NCBI RefSeq assembly: GCF_900109655.1
Contig: NZ_FOAT01000003.1
Span: 14,321-78,320, forward strand
Length of the DNA: 64,000 bases
From: Hominimerdicola alba
GTDB taxonomy: Bacteria > Bacillota > Clostridia > Oscillospirales > Ruminococcaceae
Reading direction: 5' to 3'
Shown one piece after another: positions 42,885-49,920 of this stretch. The notes under the pieces were generated by a model. The model was not told the DNA's origin. It saw only the letters and a program-made list of their open reading frames with translations, and made no database searches. Made by a program: the position numbers and the translations under genes. Position 1 is the stretch's first letter, and each line of letters starts with the position of its first letter.

Positions 42885-43529
42885 TTATTTGATGATCTCA
42901 GCTTTGGTGACGTAGATAAGTTCACACGAGCCGTCGCCGGTATCTGTTCTGGTGGTGCTGCTGTTCCAGGTGAAAGTGTTTCCCTTGCTGTCAGCGGCAT
43001 CAACGTCTACCAGGTAGCCTTGCAGCTTCACCCTGTCGCCGCGGCGTATTTTCAGGACTGTACGCTTTACACTTTCATCTGCGGGGATAATGTGGTTGTT
43101 CGCTGAACTGCACTCAACGTTCTCCACATCGCCCACAGGTATAAGATCATCAAGATCATCCACGTGCCACGAGTACCATCTGCCGGACTGTGACCAGTGG
43201 AAATCTATCCTGTCGTTATATTCGGCAGTTTTGCCCCAAGCCAGTGCCAGATCAACAGGTGCCAGCGCACCGCTGACTTTGGAATCGTAGCGCTTTGTGT
43301 GAACTACCAGCGCCTCGATCTCGTATCCTGCTTTAAAGGTGATATCAGCCTCGTAGCCGTTAACGAATTTCTTGGCAGAGCCCTCGGCCTCTGTCTGCAC
43401 AGGTTCGCCCAAACCTTTTATACCTCTGCGCACTCCCCTGCCCTCGATGAACCTGTACACAAGCACACCGACGACAACGGTCAGCAGAGTGAGAAATATT
43501 ATTTTTCCCGGCTTTATTCTTCGACCCAT
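42885..43529 (-). CDS. Membrane-anchored protein downstream of the sensor kinase, unknown
   Basis: 214 residues. One N-terminal helix (IIFLTLLTVVVGVLVYRFI) and an extracytoplasmic domain. The C-terminal part (ECSSANNHIIPADESV, then TTRTDTGDGSCELIYVTKAE) recalls a conserved bacterial family of unknown function. Its ATG abuts the kinase stop codon, so it is the third gene of the response regulator-kinase operon and may affect the signal sensed. Confidence 0.78.
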   Translation of the reverse strand: MGRRIKPGKIIFLTLLTVVVGVLVYRFIEGRGVRRGIKGLGEPVQTEAEGSAKKFVNGYEADITFKAGYEIEALVVHTKRYDSKVSGALAPVDLALAWGKTAEYNDRIDFHWSQSGRWYSWHVDDLDDLIPVGDVENVECSSANNHIIPADESVKRTVLKIRRGDRVKLQGYLVDVDAADSKGNTFTWNSSTTRTDTGDGSCELIYVTKAEIIK

Positions 43530-44903
43530 TTACATCATATCCTCTATCTGATAAGGAAGTTCCACCACGAATACTACACCGCCTTCAAAGGGGTTATCCA
43601 CGGTGATCTTACCGTCTGCCAGATCGACTATCCTCTTTACCAGCGCCAGACCCAGTCCGTTGCCCTCTGTGGCACGTGAGCGGTCGCCCTGATAAAACTT
43701 CTCGAATATCTTGTCTTTTTTCTCTGCGGGTATCTGAGGACCGTTATCCCATACCTTGATAACTATGCCCATTTCGCCGCGGAACAGATTTACCTTTATC
43801 TGCCCGCCCTGTGGGGTGAATTTTATCGCGTTGTTGACGATGTTCTGCCATATCTGACCCATGAGATCCTCGTTACCGACATAGATTATATCCTCCAGGT
43901 CGATATCCATGTCGATATCCTTTTTAGACCACTCGGGTTCAAGCATAAGTATGATCTTGCGTATCTGCTCATCTATGCGGAAACGCTTTTTCTTTCCGAT
44001 AGTGGTCTGGTTCTCCAGCCTTGTCAGGTTCAATATGTTCGATGAAAGCTTGGAAAGCCTTGATGTTTCATCAATTATTATCTGTGTATATTCATCTCTG
44101 TCTTCCATGCTGAGAGTGGGGTTCTGCAAAAGCTTCGCAAAACCCTGAATGGAAGCCAGCGGCGTTTTGAATTCGTGAGATACATTTGATATGAAGTCGC
44201 CGCGGAGTGTTTCTATGCCCGAAAGCTCCTGCGCCATCTTATTGAAGTTCCTCTGAAGAGTTCCGTACTCGTCCGAACCGTTCTCACGTACTCTTACAGA
44301 GAAATTACCTCTCGCGACTTCGGAAGTCGCCATACTCAGGTCGTGTATAGGCTGCAGCATGGTGCGTCCCACAAAGGTGGTGATTATGGTACCCAGCATT
44401 ATACTGGACATGAATGCCACGATGGTAACAAGGTTCACTATCCAGAAAACATTCTCACTGTTGAAGGTACTCACACGGACGTAAACGTCGTCTATAACGG
44501 TTATCATTTCAGCGCGCGGCACTATGCCCTCGGTGCTGATATAGTATCCTGATCTGTCTATCTCTTCCTTGTGAGCCTGCAGATCCTTGTCATCTATTTC
44601 AAGTTTTGTGACATCATAGGAAGAATTATTCAACAGACTTATGATGCGCTCATAACTGTAATGCTCTTTCTGATTCTGGAGTTCTTTGGCAGAATCTGCA
44701 AAGGAAGCCATCTGTGTCGTGGCGTTTTCTTTCATAACAGGGCTGAATATCAACAGCAGCACGCTTACGGAGATACTCGCAGATATGAACATTACTATAA
44801 AGAACATCATAGCCAGCTTGAACTGCATGGTCATGCGCTGCTTGGGTGGATGTCTGACAGGTTTCAACGATGCGGGCGGGGTATACTTTATTGCTTTTTT
44901 CAC
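43530..44903 (-). CDS. Sensor histidine kinase (HAMP, HisKA, HATPase_c)
   Basis: 457 residues. TM1 about 30-52 and TM2 about 150-175 bracket an extracytoplasmic sensor of about 95 residues. HAMP follows (about 175-230), then the H-box NVSHEFKTPLASIQGFAKL (His near 246), N-box QNIVNNAIKFTP, and ATP lid motifs DNGPQIP and GNGLGLAL. It belongs to the PhoR/WalK-like class paired with OmpR regulators. The GTG start overlaps the response regulator stop by 4 nt. Transcription is away from the sRNA array. Confidence 0.94.
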   Translation of the reverse strand: MKKAIKYTPPASLKPVRHPPKQRMTMQFKLAMMFFIVMFISASISVSVLLLIFSPVMKENATTQMASFADSAKELQNQKEHYSYERIISLLNNSSYDVTKLEIDDKDLQAHKEEIDRSGYYISTEGIVPRAEMITVIDDVYVRVSTFNSENVFWIVNLVTIVAFMSSIMLGTIITTFVGRTMLQPIHDLSMATSEVARGNFSVRVRENGSDEYGTLQRNFNKMAQELSGIETLRGDFISNVSHEFKTPLASIQGFAKLLQNPTLSMEDRDEYTQIIIDETSRLSKLSSNILNLTRLENQTTIGKKKRFRIDEQIRKIILMLEPEWSKKDIDMDIDLEDIIYVGNEDLMGQIWQNIVNNAIKFTPQGGQIKVNLFRGEMGIVIKVWDNGPQIPAEKKDKIFEKFYQGDRSRATEGNGLGLALVKRIVDLADGKITVDNPFEGGVVFVVELPYQIEDMM

Positions 44904-45574
44904 TGTTTTACCGCCTTATAACCCAGTCCTCTGACTGTTACTATGGAGAAAGCCTCAGCTGTGCCATAACGTTCACGCAGACGCTTTATATGTACGTCCA
45001 CCGTTCTTTCATCAACATCCTTATCCATGCCCCACAGCTCGTCCAGAAGCTGTCTGCGGGTGAATATCTTGTTTGGATAGGAGAGCAGCTTGAAAAGCAG
45101 CTTGAATTCCATCTGAGGTATGGTCTCCCCCGGCTGACCGTCAAACGCAACAGTCTGGGCATCGTAGTCCAGCACGCAGTTGCCCACTGTCATGGTGTGC
45201 TCGCTGGCAAGCTTCGACCTTTTCAGCAGAGCACCCACACGGAGTATCATCTCGTTGATATCGATAGGCTTGACCATATAGTCATCGGTGCCCGCATCGA
45301 AGCCCACCTTTTTGTCCTCGAAACTCTCCTTTGCCGTTACCATTATAATAGGCATCTGGAAATTTGCGCTCCTCAGCTGTCTGGTGAGCTCATATCCGTC
45401 CATATTGGGCATCATGATGTCTGAGATTATCAGGTCGATATTGGTCTTTTCCAGCATATCCAGAGCCTCAATGCCGTCGCTGGCAGTAAAAGGCTGATAT
45501 CCGTTCTGTTTCAGGGCTGCGCTCATCAGGCGGCGCAGGCTGGCATCATCTTCAACAACAAGTATCTGGAACAT
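44900..45574 (-). CDS. OmpR/PhoB-family response regulator
   Basis: 224 residues. Receiver domain with the acidic pair at VVEDDAS, phosphoacceptor Asp in DLIISDIMMPNMDG (about 51), Thr in IIMVTAKES and Lys in VKPIDI; then a winged-helix effector (RRQLLDELWGMDKDVDERTV, VHIKRLRERYG). This class binds direct repeats about 11 bp apart, the type of site found upstream of each sRNA unit 340-1660 bp away. ATG 45574 is chosen because GAAAGGGAAG lies just upstream. Confidence 0.95.
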   Translation of the reverse strand: MFQILVVEDDASLRRLMSAALKQNGYQPFTASDGIEALDMLEKTNIDLIISDIMMPNMDGYELTRQLRSANFQMPIIMVTAKESFEDKKVGFDAGTDDYMVKPIDINEMILRVGALLKRSKLASEHTMTVGNCVLDYDAQTVAFDGQPGETIPQMEFKLLFKLLSYPNKIFTRRQLLDELWGMDKDVDERTVDVHIKRLRERYGTAEAFSIVTVRGLGYKAVKQ

Positions 45575-45663
45575 TTTGATCACTTCCCTTTCATCTGAAA
45601 ATTTTTCCGATTTATACAAAAATAAATTTGAGCCGCTTAAAAATTTATTTCATTCTATTATAA

Positions 45664-45692
45664 ATTATACCCCAGTTCTCTGTTTTTTGCAA
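45664..45692 (-). promoter_or_regulatory. Promoter of the two-component operon
   Basis: Minus strand TTGCAA (45692-45687), 17 bp, TATAAT (45669-45664). Confidence 0.75.
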
Positions 45693-45917
45693 ATACTTTT
45701 TTGCTCATTCACAAAATATTTACAAACAATTATTGATATTTCGGTTCATAAAAGTCGCTTCGGAGTTCACAAAGCCGCGGTAAAATTTCAGCAATTATCA
45801 TTTTATTAACATGCCCCTATCACAAAATTAGATTATTTGCACTAATCAGCACAATTGAATATAGGCGATATTGTATGTAATTACAAACTTTCAGGAATTT
45901 TCAAAGCACGCCCTCAG

Positions 45918-45949
45918 TTCATGTTCGGTTCATATAAGAGTGTTATAGT
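45918..45949 (+). promoter_or_regulatory. Pho-box-like direct repeat and -10 of sRNA unit 1
   Basis: TTCAT at 45918-45922 and 45929-45933 (11-bp period), then ATAAG and -10 TATAGT (45944-45949). No -35 hexamer at the proper place, so activator dependence is likely. Confidence 0.65.
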
Positions 45950-45955
45950 ATAGTC

Positions 45956-46226
45956 AAGATAAAGAAGAAGGTTCGGCGAAGCGGTAAAGCCTAGTGTCCG
46001 GCGAACCCCAACTCTATGAATTTAGATGTTTTCCCTCGCGCGATCCCCCAAGTCGCACTTCACTGAACATTAGGTTTTACCGCTTCTCTGAATAACATAA
46101 AAAATTGGTGCTTGGCAGAGCTTACAAAGCCTTGCAGGTTCTGTCAATCATCAAATCCCTTTCATAATTCTATAAGAAAATTAATGCTCATTTCACGCCG
46201 ATTTAGAAGTGGGCGTTAATTTTTTG
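45956..46226 (+). ncRNA. sRNA unit 1 (long, diverged copy)
   Basis: About 271 nt. Its last 70 nt (AAATCCCTTTCATAATTCTA, then a TTAATGCTC/GGGCGTTAA terminator with TTTTTT) match units 2-5, but the 5' part differs: GAAGCGGTAAA pairs with TTTACCGCTTC to close a large loop holding C-rich motifs TCCCTC and ATCCCCC. A later stem TTGGCAGA/TCTGTCAA corresponds to hairpin 2 of the other units. Start inferred from the -10. Confidence 0.65.
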
Positions 46227-46305
46227 TCCAAAAAACAGCACCGTTAAAATTTAGGGTCAAAAATAGGGAAAACGTTTGAAAAAATTTTTGAAAACCACCC
46301 GAAAA

Positions 46306-46337
46306 TTCATTCTCGGTTCATATAAGAGTGGTATCAT
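46306..46337 (+). promoter_or_regulatory. Pho-box-like direct repeat and -10 of sRNA unit 2
   Basis: TTCAT at 46306-46310 and 46317-46321; -10 TATCAT (46332-46337). An AAAACGTTT element lies at 46269-46277. Confidence 0.7.
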
Positions 46338-46343
46338 ATAGTT

Positions 46344-46517
46344 ACAGTAAAGGAAATAACACGAAGATCCCTCCAAAATAATTCTTCGTCTTGATGTTTG
46401 GCAAGATCTGTGAAACGCCGAAATTTGCGGGTTTTGCCAAACACCAAATCCCTTTCATAATTCTATAAGAAGATTAATGCTCATTTCACGCCGAATCAAG
46501 TGAGCATTAATTTTTTT
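46344..46517 (+). ncRNA. sRNA unit 2
   Basis: About 174 nt, three hairpins. Hairpin 1: ACGAAGA/TCTTCGT with UCCCUCC (46368-46374) in the loop. Hairpin 2: TGTTTGGCAA/TTGCCAAACA, continued by a wobble-rich inner stem, with ACGCCGAAA in the loop. Then a single-stranded linker with UCCCUUUC (46449-46456). Hairpin 3: ATTAATGCTCA/TGAGCATTAAT with CACGCCGA in the loop, followed by T7 (terminator, ends 46517). Confidence 0.75.
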
Positions 46518-46614
46518 GTATTTTTGCAGACCTAACGTCTGAGCTGACGCTGCGGAGATATTTCAGAGAAAACGTTTAAGAGTTCTTGATAAAATCAAAA
46601 ATTCCTTCCGAAAA

Positions 46615-46646
46615 TTCATGCAGGGTTCATATAAGCATGGTATCAT
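46615..46646 (+). promoter_or_regulatory. Pho-box-like direct repeat and -10 of sRNA unit 3
   Basis: TTCAT at 46615-46619 and 46626-46630; -10 TATCAT (46641-46646). AAAACGTTT lies at 46569-46577. Confidence 0.7.
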
Positions 46647-46652
46647 GTAAGT

Positions 46653-46823
46653 ACAGTAAAGGAAAAGACGAGAAATTCCCTCCAAAACTTCTTTGTCTTG
46701 ATGGTTGGCAGAGTCCGTAAAACGCCGAAATTTATGGGTTTTGCCAAACATCAAATCCCTTTCATAATTCTATAAGAAGATTAATGTCCATTTCACGCCG
46801 AAAAAGTGGGCATTAATTTTTTT
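46653..46823 (+). ncRNA. sRNA unit 3
   Basis: About 171 nt with the same plan as unit 2. Loop 1 carries TTCCCTCCA; hairpin 2 is closed by TTGGCAG/TTGCCAA; the linker ATCCCTTTC is identical; the terminator is ATTAATGTCCA with GTGGGCATTAAT and T7. Start inferred from the -10. Confidence 0.72.
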
Positions 46824-46918
46824 GTATTTTGCAAAATAGTCCGCCAGAAATGATGCAGGAATGTCCGCTTAAACGTTTGAGAAAATTTCTGAAAAAAATT
46901 TTGGAAACCTCCCGAAAA

Positions 46919-46950
46919 TTCATTCTCGGTTCACATAAGGGTGGTATTAT
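46919..46950 (+). promoter_or_regulatory. Pho-box-like direct repeat and -10 of sRNA unit 4
   Basis: TTCAT at 46919-46923 and TTCAC at 46930-46934; -10 TATTAT (46945-46950). AAACGTTT lies at 46871-46878. Confidence 0.7.
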
Positions 46951-46956
46951 ATAGTT

Positions 46957-47129
46957 ACAGTAAAGGAAATGACAAGAAGATCCCTCCAATTCTTCTTCAT
47001 CATGATGATTGGTAAAGTCCGTAAAACGCCGAAACTTATGGGTTTTACCAATCACCAAATCCCTTTCATAATTCTATAAGAAAATTAATGCTCATTTCAC
47101 GCCGAATAAAAGTGGGCATTAATTTTTTT
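46957..47129 (+). ncRNA. sRNA unit 4
   Basis: About 173 nt. Loop 1 carries ATCCCTCCA between GAAGA/TCTTC arms. Hairpin 2 uses ATTGGTAAA/TTTACCAAT where other units have GGCAA/TTGCC, a compensatory change that supports RNA structure. Linker ATCCCTTTC and terminator (47084-47129) are conserved. Confidence 0.75.
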
Positions 47130-47221
47130 GTCTTTTTTGGGACTGCCCTTTTTGTAATGACAAATTATTTAACTAAAACGTTTGATATTTTTTTGGAAAA
47201 ATCCAAAAAAACACCCGAAAA

Positions 47222-47253
47222 TTCATTCTCGGTTCATACAAGGGTGTTATTAT
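47222..47253 (+). promoter_or_regulatory. Pho-box-like direct repeat and -10 of sRNA unit 5
   Basis: TTCAT at 47222-47226 and 47233-47237; -10 TATTAT (47248-47253). AAAACGTTT lies at 47175-47183. Confidence 0.7.
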
Positions 47254-47259
47254 GTAAGT

Positions 47260-47431
47260 ACAGTAAAGGAAGAAACAAGAAAGTCCCTCCAAAACCTTTC
47301 TTAGGTTGCTGTTTGGCAAAGCTCATAAAACGCCGAAACTTGTGGGTTTTGCCAAACACCAAATCCCTTTCATAATTCTATAAGAAAATTAATGTCCATT
47401 TCACGCCGAAATAAGTGGGCATTAATTTTTT
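47260..47431 (+). ncRNA. sRNA unit 5
   Basis: About 172 nt. Hairpin 1 arms AAGAAAG/CTTTCTT differ from unit 2 but still pair, with GTCCCTCCA in the loop. Hairpin 2 TTTGGCAA/TTGCCAAA has an inner stem CTCATAA/TTGTGGG and loop ACGCCGAAA. Linker ATCCCTTTC and terminator (47388-47431) are conserved. Confidence 0.72.
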
Positions 47432-47450
47432 GCCCTAAAACAAAATAGGG

Positions 47451-47586
47451 TTATCCCGCTGACACACCTGACTTAACAGCGAATAAAGGAATATAATGAT
47501 AGTATGGCGGTGGAAAAGATAACGTCAACATAATATATCCCTGTCGTTCCGTCATTTTAAGTGGTGTTGTAAAAAGATAGTCAGAA
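47451..47586 (+). repeat. Dispersed palindromic repeat R1, copy B
   Basis: Begins CCCGCTGACACACC, contains AAAGGAATATAA and AATATATCCCTGTCG, and ends AAGTGGTGT followed by AGATAGTCAG. Only half of the large central hairpin is present. It sits between the sRNA array and the pncB terminator. Confidence 0.65.
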
Positions 47587-47594
47587 AACAAAAC

Positions 47595-47627
47595 AGCCCT
47601 TTCTGCAGCTCGTCAGCAGAAAGGGCT
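47595..47627 (-). terminator. Terminator after pncB
   Basis: AGCCCTTTCTGC / GCAGAAAGGGCT with a 9-nt loop and a T-rich tail on the minus strand. Confidence 0.82.
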
Positions 47628-47637
47628 TTATTATTGG

Positions 47638-49077
47638 CTATCTTCCCGAATTCAGGAGATCGTTCTTGATATCCCAGAGTTTTTTCGAGAGATCGACGTA
47701 GTAGTTATGGGGATTCTCGAATCGTGTGACTTCGTCCCAGAGAGTACCAACTTCTGCCGCCGCATACGACACGATATCGGCGTAGGCAGGCTTTTTGTAG
47801 ACCAGCTTTCCGCCTGCGAATATGGGCACCAGAAGTTCGCGGGCTTCAAAATCCGTGACTGTCTTTTTCTTCCAGGTGTAATTCGGGTCAAAGAGGGTCA
47901 GGGGCTCGTTCTCGCTGATGACTTCATCGTGTACGCACAGCAGGTCGGCTATCGCCTTGTGGTTTTCCTTGTCGTAGATGCGGTAAACTTTCTTGAAATG
48001 GGGGTTGGTGATCTTGATAACATTCTCGCTTATCTTGATCTTCGGGGTGATGGTGCCGTCGGTGTCTTCAACGGCTACAAGCTTATATACTCCTCCGAAA
48101 ACAGGCTCGCTGCGGGCGGTGATGAGCCTTTCACCCACGCCGAAGCCGTCAATTGCCGCCCCCTGGAATATCATATCGCGGATAATGTACTCATCCAGCG
48201 AATTTGATGCGATTATCCTGCAGTCGGGGTAGCCCGCATCGTCCAGCATTTTTCTCGCCTTTTTGGAAAGATAGGTGATATCACCCGAATCCAGCCTTAC
48301 ACCCACAGGACGCTTGCCAAGGGGCTTCAGAACATCGTCAAAAGCCTTTATGGCGTTGGGGATACCGCTTTTCAGGACGTTGAAAGTATCCACCAGCAGC
48401 ACTGTGCTGTCGGGATAGCACTTGCAGTACGCCGCAAAAGCATCGTATTCGCTGTCAAACATCTGCACCCATGAATGCGCCATGGTACCCGTTGCGGGAA
48501 AGCCGAAAAGCTGGTCGGTTATGGTGCAGGCAGTATTCTTCACGCCGCCGATGCCCGCAGCCCTTGCGCCGAGTATTGCCGCATCCGCGCCGTGGGCACG
48601 CCTTGAACCGAATTCGCTGACCGCCCTGCCCTGAGCCGCCCTGGCTATGCGGTTCGCCTTAGTCGCTATCAGTGACTGGTGATTTATGCACAGCAGCAGA
48701 TAAGTTTCAATAAGCTGAGCCTGAATTGCGGGGGCGCGTACCGTGATTATGGGCTCATTCGGGAATATTACAGTTCCCTCAGGTACAGCCCATACGTCGC
48801 CTGTAAATTTGAAGTCTGCCAGATATTTCAAAAATTCCTCGCTGAATACGCCCTTGCCGTGCAGGTAGCTGATATCTTCCGCAGAAAAATGCAGGTCTTC
48901 GATGTAGTCGATAATCTGTTCAAGTCCGCAGGCAACAGCGAAGCCGCCTTCGTCTGGTACTCTTCGGAAAAACAGGTCAAAGTAAGCTATCTTGCTGTCC
49001 ATTCCGCTGAGGAGGTAGCCGTTGCCCATTGTCAGCTCGTAGAAGTCACAGAGCATGGTGTAATTCAGTTCGGTCAT
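47638..49077 (-). CDS. pncB: Nicotinate phosphoribosyltransferase
   Basis: 479 residues, the length of the Gram-positive form. Converts nicotinate and PRPP to nicotinate mononucleotide in NAD salvage. Motifs: LLCDFYELTMGNGYL-type N-terminus (MLCDFYELTMGNGYLLSG), the phosphoribosylated-His region FGSRRAHGADAAILGARA near 155, and VGVRLDSGDITYLSKKARKM. Start follows GGAAAGGAAG. Monocistronic. Confidence 0.95.
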   Translation of the reverse strand: MTELNYTMLCDFYELTMGNGYLLSGMDSKIAYFDLFFRRVPDEGGFAVACGLEQIIDYIEDLHFSAEDISYLHGKGVFSEEFLKYLADFKFTGDVWAVPEGTVIFPNEPIITVRAPAIQAQLIETYLLLCINHQSLIATKANRIARAAQGRAVSEFGSRRAHGADAAILGARAAGIGGVKNTACTITDQLFGFPATGTMAHSWVQMFDSEYDAFAAYCKCYPDSTVLLVDTFNVLKSGIPNAIKAFDDVLKPLGKRPVGVRLDSGDITYLSKKARKMLDDAGYPDCRIIASNSLDEYIIRDMIFQGAAIDGFGVGERLITARSEPVFGGVYKLVAVEDTDGTITPKIKISENVIKITNPHFKKVYRIYDKENHKAIADLLCVHDEVISENEPLTLFDPNYTWKKKTVTDFEARELLVPIFAGGKLVYKKPAYADIVSYAAAEVGTLWDEVTRFENPHNYYVDLSKKLWDIKNDLLNSGR

Positions 49078-49137
49078 TTTAATCTTCCTTTCCGTTTAGG
49101 ATAGTATTTTTGCGGCAGCTTGGCGCTGTCTACAATA

Positions 49138-49166
49138 AGGATACCACAGCGGGGATGTAATGTCAA
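49138..49166 (-). promoter_or_regulatory. Promoter of pncB
   Basis: Minus strand TTGACA (49166-49161), 17 bp, TATCCT (49143-49138). Confidence 0.65.
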
Positions 49167-49181
49167 GGAAAAAAAGCGCGA

Positions 49182-49920
49182 GAAAAGCAAACTAGCGGAA
49201 ACTGCCAAGGAAGAGAGCTTTGGGTCAAGCCTTTCGCGAAAGGCTTGCGGGAGTTTGAGGGCAGAGCCCTCAATCACCAAGGCGCAAATCCAAAATGCAT
49301 AGCGAACTATAAGCGCATAGCAAACTTGCGCCCATGTCAAAAAAGGCGCGGCACGCGGTCGACGCAGTCACCGCTACAAAAATACGAGCGTGGACAATAC
49401 AAACGTCCACGCTCTTTCCATCTGCGTAAATATATTGCCGCGCCCGAAATCAACGGCGATAGCTCGTTGATTTCTCGACCCGAGGAACGAGGGGCGAAAG
49501 CTCGCAAACTTCCGACCATAGCAAAACCAATGACTATATCGGCAAAACCCGTTTTTATGGGCGTTAGGACATCCATTTTAAACACTACAGAGTGCGGTTT
49601 GCTTATCCATACGTACTGCGGTATCAAAGATCGCCCCTTGCGGGGCGACCTGTCAAAGACGCTTCGCTGTTTGACAGCGGGCGCGGCAATAATATACGGA
49701 CAAAGTTTGAGCGTGTGCATACGGTCGCATACGCTCGGAATTTTTGGTATTGCCGCGCCTTATTTGGTCAGAAGTACCCTGTTCTATTTACAGCTTTGTT
49801 GCCGCGTCGCTTTTGCGCCTTGACCGAGAGGCTCTGCCTCTCGAGCTCTCTGCAAGCTTTTCGCGAAAAGCTTGAGCAAAAGCTCTCTTACTTGGCAGTT
49901 TTACGCTAGTTTGCTTTTTC
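49182..49920. repeat. 739-bp inverted-repeat element R2
   Basis: Bounded by imperfect inverted repeats of about 105 bp (49182-49289 and 49812-49920), both reading GAAAAGCAAACTAGCG-like inward, then AAGAGAGCTTT, CTTTTCGCGAAAAG-like palindromes and AAGGCGCAAA. The interior has a GAGCGTGGAC/GTCCACGCTC hairpin (49386-49414) and two oppositely oriented blocks containing GCGCGGCAA. No transposase; GC richer than its surroundings. The right end includes the stop codon of the CAP-dockerin gene. A related block lies at 60900-61131. It resembles a non-autonomous mobile element. Confidence 0.7.

Noticed and set aside
46964-47080. A 35-codon frame in sRNA unit 4 (starting MTRRSLQ after AAAGGAA), partly kept in unit 3
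   Set aside because: Unit 3 has AAG in place of ATG, unit 2 has an in-frame stop, and unit 5 is frameshifted. Compensatory stem changes explain the conservation better than coding. A peptide in unit 4 alone cannot be fully excluded.
45918-47431. CRISPR array
   Set aside because: Repeat unit is about 300 bp and diverged, with promoter and terminator in each; no short regular repeats or spacers and no cas genes.
49245-49823. Long frames within element R2
   Set aside because: They run through inverted repeats and hairpins, have no ribosome site and no recognisable protein features.
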